Below, one piece after another: positions 8,164 to 17,738 of a DNA stretch of 64,000 bases (its first letter is position 1; every line of letters starts with the position of its first letter). Both the position numbers and the translations under genes were made by a program. The DNA lies in NCBI RefSeq assembly GCF_000523235.1, contig NZ_CP006850.1:744001-808000 (forward strand). Direction: 5' to 3'. The DNA is from Nocardia nova SH22a. Its GTDB lineage: Bacteria > Actinomycetota > Actinomycetes > Mycobacteriales > Mycobacteriaceae. The notes under the pieces are model-generated. The model searched no databases. It was given only the letters and a program-made list of their open reading frames with translations, and had not been told where the DNA came from.

Positions 8164-8958
8164 TCAGGACCGGTGACCGCGTCGTTCCGCGAGTTCCGCC
8201 TCGGCTCGCTCGAGTTCCGTGTCGGCCCGCTCCATCGCGGTCTCGGCGGAGGCCAGGCCGGTCGCGGCGAAGCGGTGTGCCTCCTCCGCGCGGTCCAGTT
8301 CGGCCCGCGCGCTGGTGATCCGTTCGGCGAGATCGGCGACTTCGGCGCGGCGGCGTTCCAGTTCGTCCCGGGCCGAATCCCGCACCGCGCGAGCGGATTC
8401 CACTTCCCGCACCGCGCCGGTGAGATCGTCGTCGGGCGTTTCGGTGGTCTCCTCGGCGTCGGGAACGGCGGCCAATTCCGGTCCGGCCGGACCGAATCCG
8501 GCGTACTCGGCCGCCGTGGTCACCACTCCGGCGCGGACCTGTTGTGCCAGTTCGGGTTCGGCCAGCGCCGCATTGAGTGTGCGGGTGACGTCCTGCAGGA
8601 CGGGCCCGGTGAGGGTCTTCCCGGATTCGGCGGCGAGCCGAGCGGCCTTGTGCGTGAGGGCGTTCACCGCCGCGCGGCGCTGTCCGGCCAGTGTCCGCAT
8701 CTGTTCGGCGGCCAGCGTCCGCTGCGCCCGGCTCAGCGCCTCGCCGAGATCCAGCAGTGCCCCCAATTCCTGGGTCTCGTTGCGCGCCAGCAGATTCACC
8801 GCCCAGGCCGCGACCGTCGGCCGCCGCAGCCGGGAAATCGCCGTGGCCAGCGCTTTGTCTCCGGCGGCGCGGGCGGCGCGGACCCGCTCGTCGCGCGCGG
8901 ACACGAAGTGTGCCGGGTCGAGGGCGTAGAGCTCCGCGGTGATCTGCTCGAGCTGCAT
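8164..8958 (-). CDS. Alanine-rich coiled-coil protein, unknown function
   Basis: A 264-residue cytoplasmic protein with no catalytic motif I recognise. The first 120 residues are helical and contain a conserved-looking LYALDPAHFVSARDERVRAARAAGD and RRPTVAAWAVNLLAR. A central acidic linker (ETTETPDDD) leads to a heptad-rich coiled coil at about 180-260 (ERRRAEVADLAERITSARAELDRAEEAHR). Actinobacteria commonly have such single-copy proteins; a structural or DNA-associated role is only a guess. The start is ATG at 8956-8958. It converges with the M1 peptidase gene, 34 bp apart. Confidence 0.8.
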   Translation of the reverse strand: MQLEQITAELYALDPAHFVSARDERVRAARAAGDKALATAISRLRRPTVAAWAVNLLARNETQELGALLDLGEALSRAQRTLAAEQMRTLAGQRRAAVNALTHKAARLAAESGKTLTGPVLQDVTRTLNAALAEPELAQQVRAGVVTTAAEYAGFGPAGPELAAVPDAEETTETPDDDLTGAVREVESARAVRDSARDELERRRAEVADLAERITSARAELDRAEEAHRFAATGLASAETAMERADTELERAEAELAERRGHRS

Positions 8959-9060
8959 GGTGGGAGAGCGTAACGATTCGGGCGACGATATCGACTACTG
9001 ATCGCGTGCGTGTGGTCGGATACGTACGGATTCGCATGGTTTTCGGAAGGTGTTTGAATC

Positions 9061-9159
9061 GTGAATTCCCTCGGGCTCCAGCTGCTGGGCCATCTGCTGC
9101 CCAGTATCATCAACTATTCGCTGTGGGCCATGTACGGCCTGTACTCGCTGCATATGTGA
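9061..9159 (+). CDS. 32-residue small ORF, possible membrane miniprotein
   Basis: A GTG-started ORF of 32 codons. GGAAGG at 9045-9050 is well placed as a ribosome-binding site. The peptide (NSLGLQLLGHLLPSI...SLWAMYGLYSL) is hydrophobic and aromatic enough to form one membrane helix, and a terminator-like hairpin follows directly. The arrangement of RBS, ORF and hairpin in an otherwise empty interval supports a real gene, but I know of no named homologue. It lies between the divergent coiled-coil gene and the LppU-like lipoprotein gene. Confidence 0.5.
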   Translation: MNSLGLQLLGHLLPSIINYSLWAMYGLYSLHM

Positions 9160-9165
9160 GGTGAA

Positions 9166-9189
9166 ACCCGCCCGGCAGGGCGGGCGGGT
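9166..9189. terminator. Hairpin after the 32-codon ORF
   Basis: ACCCGCCC at 9166-9173 pairs with GGGCGGGT at 9182-9189 around an 8-nt loop, followed by ATTCTCC. It would separate the small ORF from the lipoprotein gene downstream. Confidence 0.5.
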
Positions 9190-9245
9190 ATTCTCCCCAC
9201 CACGTTCGCCGTGGGTGAACGGTTCGGCGAGAAAGGTTTTCGTAG

Positions 9246-9764
9246 GTGAAGTTCGCAGGACCGAGACCGATAGCGGGTCTCGTGCTGGTGCTGACGGCGG
9301 TTGCCGCCCTGGCAGTGACCGGCTGTTCGATATTTTCCGATGCCGCCAAATCCGATACCGCCCGTGCGAAGGTCGGCGACTGCATCAATGTGCTGGAGGG
9401 ATCGCCCGCCGATTCCAAGACCGAGCCGGTGGATTGTTCCTCGGCCAAGGCCGTGTACACGGTGAAGTCGACCTCGGACACCAAACAGGACTGTGGGACC
9501 GAGTATTCGTCGTACGAGGAGACCTTCAACGGCGGTACCACGGCATTTCTGTGCCTGGCCCCCAATCTCAAACAGGGCAGCTGCTATCACGACGACAAGA
9601 CGACCGGATTCTCCTACGCCGAATGCGATTCGACGGAGGCCACGGTGAAGGTCATCAAGAGGGTCGACGGGCAGAGTGACGAATTCCTCTGCGACGCCAA
9701 TTCGACGTTCCTGACCCTGTCCGATCCCAAGACCACGTTCTGCCTGGCCAACCCCAAGGCCTGA
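9246..9764 (+). CDS. LppU/SCO3897-like lipoprotein
   Basis: Secreted lipoprotein of 172 residues, resembling the actinobacterial LppU/SCO3897 group; function unknown. The hydrophobic signal peptide ends in a lipobox LAVTGC, so Cys27 would carry the lipid. The mature part has eight further cysteines in regular positions (KVGDCINV, EPVDCSS, KQDCGTE, AFLCLAP, GSCYHD, AECDST, EFLCDAN, TFCLANP), implying a disulfide-stabilised extracytoplasmic domain. The start is a GTG at 9246. It converges with the Rv0862c-like gene, ending 11 bp before that stop. Confidence 0.87.
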   Translation: MKFAGPRPIAGLVLVLTAVAALAVTGCSIFSDAAKSDTARAKVGDCINVLEGSPADSKTEPVDCSSAKAVYTVKSTSDTKQDCGTEYSSYEETFNGGTTAFLCLAPNLKQGSCYHDDKTTGFSYAECDSTEATVKVIKRVDGQSDEFLCDANSTFLTLSDPKTTFCLANPKA

Positions 9765-9774
9765 GCCGGCGGAG

Positions 9775-12120
9775 TCATTCGACCAGGGCCACCGAGGCGA
9801 TCCGGTGCAGGGTGAAGTGCCGGGTCGCGCCGGTGTCCGGATCGGTCGCGTCCAGCTGACCACCGGACACCCGCACCGGTTCCACGATCCGCTGGGTGGC
9901 CACCCCCTGCGCGTCGACATAGCCGATGTGCACCGGGCGCCGCACCCGGACCGCCAGTTGCAGCAGTGCCAGCGTGGCGGCGGTGCTGGTGCGGGTGCCG
10001 TCACTGCGCACGCGCTGCCCGGAGCGGGTACGCGCGGCCTTCTCACTCGCCCGCAGCTCGCCCACCAGCGATCGGAGCTGGTCGGTGGTGGGCGGTGCGG
10101 GACGCCAGGTCTGGCGTTCGGCGGTGCGGGTGGACAGCCGGGCGCCACGGGGCCGCAGATCCACGATGGCGCCCGCGGCATCCTCACCGGCCGGGCTGAA
10201 TCCGGCCGCGCGCAGTTGTTCGAGAACCTCGCCCAGCGAGGCCTGGGAGATCGCCACGGTCGGCGCGACCGCCCGCAGTGCCAGCTCACCCGCCACCGGC
10301 GCGGCCAGCACCTCGGCGAGCAGGGCGGGATCCTCACTGCGCACGAACGATTGCGCCATGCCGGCCCGCAACCGCCCGTGGCGACGCGCGACATCGTCGA
10401 TCAGATAGGTCAGCGACTGCGGGACCGGTGTGCGCGAATGCGCGGTGAACAGCTGATGCAGTTCGGCCGCGGTCATTCCGGCATCCAACGCCCGGCGCAC
10501 GGAACCCTCGCCGATCCGGTAGACCGTGGCGGCGCCGGCGGATTCGATATCGGCGACCAGTTCGACCCGCTCCCGTAGGTCCGGGGTCAGCGGGCCGGGG
10601 GCGACGACCGTGAGATCGGCCTGGACGAGGACGTGGTCGACCGGATCCGGCAGTGCCGCGTCCATCTCCGCCTCGGCGTCGGCGAGGGTGCCGTGCAGCA
10701 GTGCCCGCCCTGCCGACGTGAGCGCACCGCGGCCGAGAATGCCCAGGGCCGCGGCCTCCGACAGGGTGCGCTCCACCGCATCGATGCGGAAATGCCTGCG
10801 CCGCCGCGGCATTCGCCAGGCCAGCAATCGCGCCACATCCGCACCGGAAATCGCGGTGCCCGGCGGGTATTCGGCGGTGATCGCGAGAATCGCCCGCCGA
10901 TCCGGAACCGCGTGCGGGGTGCGCAGTTCGGCCGAGAGTGCGGCCAGCGGCTTGTCGTTGACATCGCGCAGCCCGATCATCCACGGGAAGCGATCCAATT
11001 CCAGCCAGGACTGTGCCAGCACCGCCCAGCGCCGCGCGGCCGGACCGGTCAGCCAGCCGTCGGACACGAGCGTGGGCGCCCAGTAATCCTCGCCGGTGTC
11101 GTTGTCGGGCGGTGGATCGGGAATTCCCTTGTCCAGCAGCCGGGCCGCCGCCAGCACCTCCACCAGCAGGCCCACCCGGGCCTCGTCCGCTCCGGTCTGT
11201 TTGGCGATGCGCCGCAGCTCACGTACGCCCAGACCACCGGCACGCAGGACCGGCGCCGGTATCCGGGACAGCACCTCGAGGACGTTCTCGCTGTGGCGCA
11301 GCAGCTCGCCGACCTCCCCGGCCGCCGCGGCGTTCACATCGGCGGCGGTGTGTTCGTGCTGCCGGGGCTGCGGGGGTGCGAGTGCGTGCGGATCGGTGAC
11401 GGGTTCGCCGCGCAGCACCTGGCCCACGGCCGGGGGCAGTTCGACCGTCTCGTCGTCGATCGGGTTCAGCAGGCGGCGGGTGAGCAGGCGCTGTACGGGC
11501 CGCTCCGGGTCGGTGCCGGGCGCGGCGTCGCGGGTGCGGCCGCGCGGGCCGGTACCGGCCAGTTTGTCGAGCAGCGCCCGTTCCGTGCCGCCGATCTCGC
11601 GCAGGGCGGCTTCGATCTCGGGTTCGGTGAGCGCGTCGGGCAGTTCGGTGGTGGCGCCCAGTTGCCAGGGCAGCGCGTCCGGTGCGGCGGCCACCGTGCA
11701 CAGCGCATCGGTTCCCCACACCAGGGCGCGGTCGATCAGCCGGTGCAGTGCCGCGTCGACCGCCACGGCCGGTACCCGATCGGTGAGCAGTTCGTACAGG
11801 CGCTCGCGGGGGAGCGGAGAATCCTGGCGGGTGCCGCCGAACGCGCCGTTCGCCGAGAGGGTTTCGAGGACCGCGAATTCGAGCGTGTTCAGATCGTCGG
11901 CCGCGCGCAGGACCGACGCCCGCTGCTCGGCCCGGGCGGCCAGCACCGTCATCGAACCCGGCAGCGGCACCGCGAGGTCCGGGCGCAGATCGAGCAGCCG
12001 GACGAGTTCGTCGTCGCTGCGAGCGCTCAGCCAGTCGGTGAGCGTGCCGGGCCCGGAGCCACCGGCGGCGGAGTGCATCCCGGCGCCGTCATCGGAGGCC
12101 CGGGCATCGGTCGTGGTCAT
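9775..12120 (-). CDS. Helicase-associated protein (XPB/Ssl2 N-terminal-like, Rv0862c-type)
   Basis: Large cytoplasmic protein of 781 residues similar to mycobacterial Rv0862c and to the domain called helicase XPB/Ssl2 N-terminal-like (Helicase_C_3). It has no Walker A or DEAD box, so it is not itself a helicase. The N-terminus (TLTDWLSARSDDELVRLLDLRPDL) is the family hallmark. Winged-helix-like segments recur (LGVRELRRIAKQTGADEARV; ISQASLGEVLEQLRAAGF). The C-terminus carries a WYL-like beta-rich part (RVRRPVHIGYVDAQGV, RHFTLHRIASVALVE). The ATG at 12120 is used because homology starts there. In mycobacteria it sits next to XPB, so a repair partnership is inferred; here it is separated and on the other strand. 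Confidence 0.88.
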   Translation of the reverse strand: MTTTDARASDDGAGMHSAAGGSGPGTLTDWLSARSDDELVRLLDLRPDLAVPLPGSMTVLAARAEQRASVLRAADDLNTLEFAVLETLSANGAFGGTRQDSPLPRERLYELLTDRVPAVAVDAALHRLIDRALVWGTDALCTVAAAPDALPWQLGATTELPDALTEPEIEAALREIGGTERALLDKLAGTGPRGRTRDAAPGTDPERPVQRLLTRRLLNPIDDETVELPPAVGQVLRGEPVTDPHALAPPQPRQHEHTAADVNAAAAGEVGELLRHSENVLEVLSRIPAPVLRAGGLGVRELRRIAKQTGADEARVGLLVEVLAAARLLDKGIPDPPPDNDTGEDYWAPTLVSDGWLTGPAARRWAVLAQSWLELDRFPWMIGLRDVNDKPLAALSAELRTPHAVPDRRAILAITAEYPPGTAISGADVARLLAWRMPRRRRHFRIDAVERTLSEAAALGILGRGALTSAGRALLHGTLADAEAEMDAALPDPVDHVLVQADLTVVAPGPLTPDLRERVELVADIESAGAATVYRIGEGSVRRALDAGMTAAELHQLFTAHSRTPVPQSLTYLIDDVARRHGRLRAGMAQSFVRSEDPALLAEVLAAPVAGELALRAVAPTVAISQASLGEVLEQLRAAGFSPAGEDAAGAIVDLRPRGARLSTRTAERQTWRPAPPTTDQLRSLVGELRASEKAARTRSGQRVRSDGTRTSTAATLALLQLAVRVRRPVHIGYVDAQGVATQRIVEPVRVSGGQLDATDPDTGATRHFTLHRIASVALVE

Positions 12121-12161
12121 CCAATCCAGACTACGGCGAATGAACATGCCAGAATGAGGCC

Positions 12162-12350
12162 GTGGTGAACAAAACGAAGAAACCCTATGTCGACAACGGC
12201 TGGCCCCAGGTGGACCACGGTGACCACGCGGTCACCGAGCTGTCGTCGGCACGTTCCGGTGGCCTGTCCCCTTTCGGTGAGGACACCGAGTTTCCGGTGC
12301 CGGCGACCGATCTGCCGTATGTGCATCCGCACACGGTCATCAACCGCTGA
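12162..12350 (+). CDS. Small conserved protein (Rv0863-like)
   Basis: A 62-residue hydrophilic protein divergent from the helicase-associated gene (41 bp apart), the same place Rv0863 occupies in mycobacteria. It has no membrane segment or cofactor motif. The segment [21 protein letters not shown] reads as conserved and possibly disordered. GTG codons at 12162 and 12165 are both possible starts, with GAGG a few bases upstream. Function unknown. Confidence 0.7.
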   Translation: MVNKTKKPYVDNGWPQVDHGDHAVTELSSARSGGLSPFGEDTEFPVPATDLPYVHPHTVINR

Positions 12351-12356
12351 CACGAG

Positions 12357-12399
12357 ACGAGAGAGGCCCGCATCCGGATCGGATGCGGGCCTCTCTCGT
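12357..12399. terminator. 19-bp perfect bidirectional terminator hairpin
   Basis: The left arm at 12357-12375 pairs perfectly with 12381-12399 around the loop GGATC. It lies between the Rv0863-like gene (ends 12350) and rpfA (ends 12423) and can serve both. It is among the strongest hairpins in the window. Confidence 0.85.
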
Positions 12400-12422
12400 T
12401 GCGGAGGATTTCGCGAGGGCGA

Positions 12423-13290
<868 letters not shown>

Positions 13291-13507
13291 CCCGCGGGGC
13301 GAGGTTCGGTGCGGCGGGCCGGTGGTGCCGGGATGTCCCGGCTGCGTTAGACGGTACGACGAACTGGCTGAAAAATCACTATTTGGTAACCGGCGTGTAT
13401 GACCGGTCGCGCTGTGCCGCAATACCTTCCGGATCGGCGTCTGCGCAGGTGAGTGCGGCGTGTCCCGGACGGGTGCGAGTCGTGACCCCAGCGTTATGCT
13501 GTCGTGA

Positions 13508-13523
13508 TGTGACGAACGTCACA
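13508..13523. promoter_or_regulatory. Perfect CRP/GlxR-type binding site upstream of rpfA
   Basis: TGTGA-N6-TCACA with spacer CGAACG is an exact match to the cAMP-dependent CRP/GlxR operator of actinobacteria, and the flanking A and T extend the dyad to 18 bp. The only gene it can plausibly serve is rpfA, since the other neighbour (13575-13823) ends rather than starts here. It sits about 215 bp upstream of the riboswitch. In M. tuberculosis the CRP homologue Rv3676 is known to control rpfA. The interval 13291-13574 has no convincing ORF. Confidence 0.8.
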
Positions 13524-13574
13524 TGTGTAAATGGCGAGTGTGCGGGCAATCCTCATTCCGCCGCACCCGGTCCG

Positions 13575-13823
13575 TCACCGCGCCTGCCGTCCGGACCAGA
13601 GTGCGAAGAAGATCGCGAGCAACAGTCCCAGCGGTGTCGCGGCCATCGCGACCAGATAGAGCCACAGCGGCGGATCCCCATCGGTCACCAGCGGGGTGAG
13701 GAAGATCGCGACGATGGCCAGCATGCCGACGGCGAACAATCCGACGGCCACGCGCAGCAGCACCTCGCCGGAGCGCCGTGGCGTCCGGGGTGCGGGAGAG
13801 TCAGGTGTGGGGGAATCCGGCAT
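13575..13823 (-). CDS. Small two-TM membrane protein
   Basis: An 82-residue membrane protein with a Pro-rich cytoplasmic head (MPDSPTPDSPAPRTPRRSGE) and two hydrophobic helices at about 22-44 and 53-76. No function is recognisable. A longer reading from 13862 is possible, but the second Met gives the natural hydrophilic N-terminus. It is upstream of the rpfA control region and divergent from cspB, in the position of mycobacterial Rv0870c. Confidence 0.7.
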   Translation of the reverse strand: MPDSPTPDSPAPRTPRRSGEVLLRVAVGLFAVGMLAIVAIFLTPLVTDGDPPLWLYLVAMAATPLGLLLAIFFALWSGRQAR

Positions 13824-14028
13824 TGGTGCACCGTAAAACGGATGTGCTGGCAGCACCCCCACCGGGGTAGAATCGTCACATTCGCGTCCTGCACAGCATG
13901 TGGGGCGCGTTCTTTTCGCACAGACACAGACGAGGTGTCAGGGTTCCGGCGAACGGCCGGAATCACGACCGGGTCCGGATTCGTCCCGCGGGACGGACCG
14001 GGAAAACGATGACGAACGGGTGAGCGCA

Positions 14029-14457
14029 GTGCCGACCGGCAAGGTGAAGTGGTACGACGTCGACAAGGGCTTCGGCTTCCTTTCCCAGGATGAGGGTGAG
14101 GACGTCTATGTTCGGTCGTCCGCCTTGCCCAAGGGTGTCGAAGCGCTCAAACCCGGTCAGCGCGTGGAATTCGGTATGGCCGCGGGCCGCCGGGGGCCGC
14201 AGGCGCTGAGCCTGAAACTGCTCGACCCGCTGCCCTCGGTGCGTGGTACGCAGGCCCGCAATGCCCAGGGCCGCAAGGACGCTCCCGCGCATCCGCGCAA
14301 GGCTCCCGACGATCTGCACGGGATGATCGAGGACATGATCACCCTGCTGGAGGCCACGGTGCAGCCGGATCTGCGCAAGGGCAAGTACCCCGATCGCAAG
14401 ACCGCCCAGCGCATCGCCGAAGTGGTGCGCGGCGTCGCCCGCGAACTCGATCACTGA
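14029..14457 (+). CDS. cspB: Cold-shock-domain protein (CspB-like) with helical C-terminal extension
   Basis: Nucleic-acid-binding cold-shock protein of 142 residues. The OB-fold is at about 1-66 with RNP1-like [20 protein letters not shown] and RNP2-like DVYVRSSAL. Canonical bacterial Csps stop near 67 residues; here a basic linker ([19 protein letters not shown]) and a helical tail ([21 protein letters not shown]) follow, which is the Rv0871/CspB form in Mycobacteriales. The GTG at 14029 is preferred because homologues begin PTGKVKWY; another GTG lies at 14020. Likely an RNA chaperone. Confidence 0.92.
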   Translation: MPTGKVKWYDVDKGFGFLSQDEGEDVYVRSSALPKGVEALKPGQRVEFGMAAGRRGPQALSLKLLDPLPSVRGTQARNAQGRKDAPAHPRKAPDDLHGMIEDMITLLEATVQPDLRKGKYPDRKTAQRIAEVVRGVARELDH

Positions 14458-14475
14458 GTTCGCGAGCGACCGGCG

Positions 14476-15015
14476 TCAGGACGCCTTGATCGACCACGCC
14501 TGATACGGCGCGAAGGATTCGTTGCCCGCCTGATCGCGGACCAGCAGCAGCAACTGCAGCTCGATCCCGATCAGGCGCAGGTTCGGTTCCGGATGGGTGT
14601 CCACGGTGACGGCCCGGGTGCCCTCGGGGTAGCTGCGGTACGACGCCAGATGCTGCACGGTCCGGCCGGGGTGGCCGATCTGCTCGTACTCGAGCACCAT
14701 CACCCACGGCGCGTCGGCGATGCGCTGCGGCAACGACAGCTGCACCGGATAGCCCAGCGGCGGATTCAGCTGCGCGACGATCTCACTGCGCTTGCAGTCC
14801 GGATCCACCCGGCCGTGCTGATCGGGTTCGCCGATCGTGCAGTAGAGATAGGGCGGGACCGTGACGGTCTTGCCGTGCGCGTAGGCGGTCACCGCCGGAT
14901 CGGGCTCGTGTGCGTTGTGCACCGCCACCGCGACGATTCCCGCGGTGACCGCGGCGACGACGAGAACTGCCGCCAGGGCCAGCGCGAGGATCGTGCGGGT
15001 GCTGGGCTTGGTCAC
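14476..15015 (-). CDS. DUF2771 exported protein (Rv0875c-like)
   Basis: A 179-residue protein with one N-terminal membrane anchor or uncleaved signal (TILALALAAVLVVAAVTAGIVAVAV) and an extracytoplasmic domain of about 145 residues. The domain has two cysteines (YLYCTIGE and PDCKRSE) suited to a disulfide, and the family-like PPLGYPVQLSLPQRIADAPW. The start is a GTG at 15015 that overlaps the stop of the upstream MFS gene by 4 nt, so the pair is translationally coupled and possibly acts together at the membrane. Function unknown. Confidence 0.88.
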   Translation of the reverse strand: MTKPSTRTILALALAAVLVVAAVTAGIVAVAVHNAHEPDPAVTAYAHGKTVTVPPYLYCTIGEPDQHGRVDPDCKRSEIVAQLNPPLGYPVQLSLPQRIADAPWVMVLEYEQIGHPGRTVQHLASYRSYPEGTRAVTVDTHPEPNLRLIGIELQLLLLVRDQAGNESFAPYQAWSIKAS

Positions 15016-16754
15016 TGTGGCTGATTTCCTGTCGCTAGGGGGACTTCCTGTTTGGCGTGCTGCGGACGGTTACCGCCCAATCCGGGGAGCAGCGAGTGCC
15101 CACGGTAGCTGACGAAGGTTTGCGCGAGTCCCAGCGCCAGCAGCGCCGTGACCACCGCGAAACCCTCCCAGTAGACCGTCGGCAGCAGGACGCCCGCCGC
15201 ACCGCCGATCACCCACGACAATTGCAGAACGGTCTCCGAACGGCCGAATCCGGAGGCGATGGACTCCGGCGGCAGATCGTCCTGGATCGAGGCGTCCAGC
15301 GACACCTTGGCCAGTGCGCTCGCGCAGGAGGCGACCAGGGCCGCGACCGCCGCGCCGAGCAGATTGTCGAGCAGCATCGCGACCACCGCCGCGGCGGTGC
15401 AGGCCGCGGTGCACTCCACCACGATCAGCGAGGGCCGCCCCAGTTTCAGCCGGGCGCCGGTGGCATTGCCGACGAAATTGCCGATCGCCGCCGCCGCGCC
15501 CACGAGGCCGAGCATCGCGGCCTGCTGCACCGGGCGGTGTTCGGTCGATTTGGCGACGAAGGCCACGTAGAAGGTCAGGAAGCCGGTGAGCACGCGGATG
15601 GCGCTGTTGCCCCACAACCCGGTCACCACCGAACGTCCCAGCGGCTGGCGGCGGCGGCTCGGTTTCACCGCGGACTTCTCGTCCCGGTCGATCACCTCGG
15701 TGCTTCCCCTGCGGTGATAGCCCAGGGTGGCGGGCACCTCACCCTCGGTGACCTCCACCCAGGACGGGATGCGCAGACTCAGATAGGTCCCGGCGCCCGC
15801 GATCAGCGCCGCGAAGACCAGCGCGCCGACCGAACCCGCGACGGCGGCGACCATCCCGGCCACCGCGCCCGCGCCCAGGGTGCCGCCGACGAGCCCGAAC
15901 ACCGTCAACCGCGAATTGGTGCGGACCAGATCGATACCGGGTGGCAGGACTCTCGGCGTGACCGCGCTCTTGAGCACCGCGAACGATTTGCTGGAGATCA
16001 TCATGCACAGCGCAAGCGGATACAGCGCCCAGCTGTCGAAATTGAAGATCAGCAGGATCGCGAACAGGATCCGGATGGCGAACGAGCCCGCCAGCGCCAG
16101 CCGCCGCCCGCGTTGCAGGCGGTCCAGCAGCGGTCCGATCAGCGGTGCGATGACGGCGAACGGCGCGATCGTGATCAGCAGATACAGCGCGACCTTGGTC
16201 TTGGATTCGGCGGTGGCGCTGGCGAAGAACAGGGTGTTGGCCAGTGCCACCGCGATCGCCGCGTCGAGGGCGAAGTTGGCCATCGTCGCGTAAACGAGTG
16301 CGGTGAGACCGGATTCGCCCGCACCGTCGGCCTTGGCGGCGCGCTGGAAGGTGTGGAAACCCTTCTCGGTGAGGTTCATGGTGCGTATCGCCATCACCCG
16401 GGTCACCGTCATCTTGCGCGGGACGCGCTGGCGTCCGGTGATTTTCGCGTCCTTGGGGCGGGCGCGGTCCTCGTGCTCCTCGGGGGATCCGTTGCCGTTC
16501 TCGATGGGCAATGTGCGCGGGGGCAGGGCCGGCGGCGGTTCCCCCGACGACATCCGCCGGGTCACGAATTCGGGCACGTCCGGTTCCCCGCTACGGCGGG
16601 GGAGCGGGGGCAGCGGGCGTGACGACGGTGGGTGCGACGACGGGGTGTTCGGCGGCGGGTACCGGTCGTAACCGGGATGCCGACGGGTAGCGGGGTACTC
16701 CTCGCCGTCCCACGGACCGGGTTCGGTGCCGGAGGGTTCGCGGGAGGCAGTCAC
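15012..16754 (-). CDS. MFS transporter (Rv0876c-like)
   Basis: Major facilitator family membrane protein of about 580 residues, substrate unknown. A Pro-rich disordered cytoplasmic head of about 115 residues (RYPPPNTPSSHPPSSRPLPP) precedes a basic stretch and about twelve hydrophobic helices, such as LALCMMISSKSFAVLKSAV and AAAAIGNFVGNATGARLKLG. The GTG at 16754 is chosen because the upstream open frame is Arg-rich and unlike the family. It overlaps the DUF2771 start by 4 nt (GTGA). The glutaminyl cyclase lipoprotein gene lies upstream on the same strand. Confidence 0.88.
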   Translation of the reverse strand: MTASREPSGTEPGPWDGEEYPATRRHPGYDRYPPPNTPSSHPPSSRPLPPLPRRSGEPDVPEFVTRRMSSGEPPPALPPRTLPIENGNGSPEEHEDRARPKDAKITGRQRVPRKMTVTRVMAIRTMNLTEKGFHTFQRAAKADGAGESGLTALVYATMANFALDAAIAVALANTLFFASATAESKTKVALYLLITIAPFAVIAPLIGPLLDRLQRGRRLALAGSFAIRILFAILLIFNFDSWALYPLALCMMISSKSFAVLKSAVTPRVLPPGIDLVRTNSRLTVFGLVGGTLGAGAVAGMVAAVAGSVGALVFAALIAGAGTYLSLRIPSWVEVTEGEVPATLGYHRRGSTEVIDRDEKSAVKPSRRRQPLGRSVVTGLWGNSAIRVLTGFLTFYVAFVAKSTEHRPVQQAAMLGLVGAAAAIGNFVGNATGARLKLGRPSLIVVECTAACTAAAVVAMLLDNLLGAAVAALVASCASALAKVSLDASIQDDLPPESIASGFGRSETVLQLSWVIGGAAGVLLPTVYWEGFAVVTALLALGLAQTFVSYRGHSLLPGLGGNRPQHAKQEVPLATGNQPQ

Positions 16755-16850
16755 AAGTCGATTCTCTCGCACGCCGCCGACTCGTGTACTCCGGCCGGGC
16801 TGTGATCCCCTGCGTGTCGCCGAACCGGGCGCGGCGAGTGCCCGATCAAG

Positions 16851-16944
16851 CCGGCCCTGACCGCTCACGCTGTGTCGATTGCGGCGTGAGCTCGGGCCTG
16901 CGTGGTGACGCTCCGCTGCCGCCTCCGGCCCTGACCGCTCACGC
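16851..16944. repeat. 20-bp direct repeat flanking a hairpin, at the 3' end of the glutaminyl cyclase gene
   Basis: CCGGCCCTGACCGCTCACGC occurs exactly at 16851-16870 and 16925-16944, start points 74 bp apart. The second copy spans the stop codon of the glutaminyl cyclase gene. The first copy also forms the left arm of a hairpin (GCTCACGC at 16863-16870 with GCGTGAGC at 16884-16891). It looks like a short tandem duplication of the gene end, with a possible terminator role. Confidence 0.7.
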
Positions 16945-17721
16945 CGGGACGAATCGGACCTCGAACGTCGTGGGCCAGTACTTCCCGGTCACGAGGAAGT
17001 GGTCGGTGCCCGGTAGCTGGGCGATGCCGTTGAGTACGTCGGCGCCCGCCTGCTCGGTGGGTTTCAGCAGGCCACCGGCGTCGATGTCGGCCAGGACCGC
17101 GCCGTTGTCCGGGTCGATGCGCAGGATGTGCGCGGTGGGCCAGACATTGGCGTACACCGAACCGTCTGCCGCGCAATCGAGTTCGTTGAGCTGCGCGCTG
17201 TGGTGGCTGGTCAGGCGGATCGATCCGGTCACCGCGAAGGTGTCCGGATCGCGGAAGGTGAGGGTGTCGCTGCCGTTGCTCATCACCACCCGGTTCCCGC
17301 GGGTGCACAGGCCCCAGCCCTCGCCGTCGTAGGACACCCGGCGTCGTTCGGCGAGGGTCCGCGGGTCGCGGGCGAAGGCCGTTTCGTCCTTCCAGGTCAG
17401 TTGCCACAGGGTCGACCCGGCCAGGGTGACGCCCTCGCCGAAGAGGTCGCCGGGCAGGCTCGCGCTCGCGATCGGCGCACCGGTGGCCAGATCGGTCGCC
17501 CTGACCCCGGATCTGCCCTTCATCCCGGTGCTCTCGTAGAGCGTCGTCCCGTCGATCTCCAAGCCCTCGGTGAACGCCGACTGGTCGTGTGGCCGGGTGG
17601 CGACCACTTCGGCGCGCCATCGCGGGGTGTTGTCGTCGTCGTGGGAACAGGACGTCGTGGACAGCAATGTCGATGCCGCGAGGAGTAGTGCTGCGGCCGC
17701 CGCACGGCGTTGGCGTGTCAT
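16939..17721 (-). CDS. Glutaminyl-peptide cyclotransferase lipoprotein
   Basis: Plant-type glutaminyl cyclase (beta-propeller) of 260 residues, which converts N-terminal Gln of peptides to pyroglutamate. A lipoprotein signal (ALLLAASTLLSTTSC) places it on the outer face of the membrane. Family motifs are HDQSAFTEGLEIDGTTLYES, LPGDLFGEGVTL, WQLTWKDETAFARD, YDGEGWGLC and the C-terminal LNGIAQLPGTDHFLVTGKYW. The start is ATG at 17719-17721, 17 bp from the divergent DUF3027 gene, so the promoters must overlap. Confidence 0.93.
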   Translation of the reverse strand: MTRQRRAAAAALLLAASTLLSTTSCSHDDDNTPRWRAEVVATRPHDQSAFTEGLEIDGTTLYESTGMKGRSGVRATDLATGAPIASASLPGDLFGEGVTLAGSTLWQLTWKDETAFARDPRTLAERRRVSYDGEGWGLCTRGNRVVMSNGSDTLTFRDPDTFAVTGSIRLTSHHSAQLNELDCAADGSVYANVWPTAHILRIDPDNGAVLADIDAGGLLKPTEQAGADVLNGIAQLPGTDHFLVTGKYWPTTFEVRFVPA

Positions 17722-17738
17722 ACGGCAAAATGTAGGAC

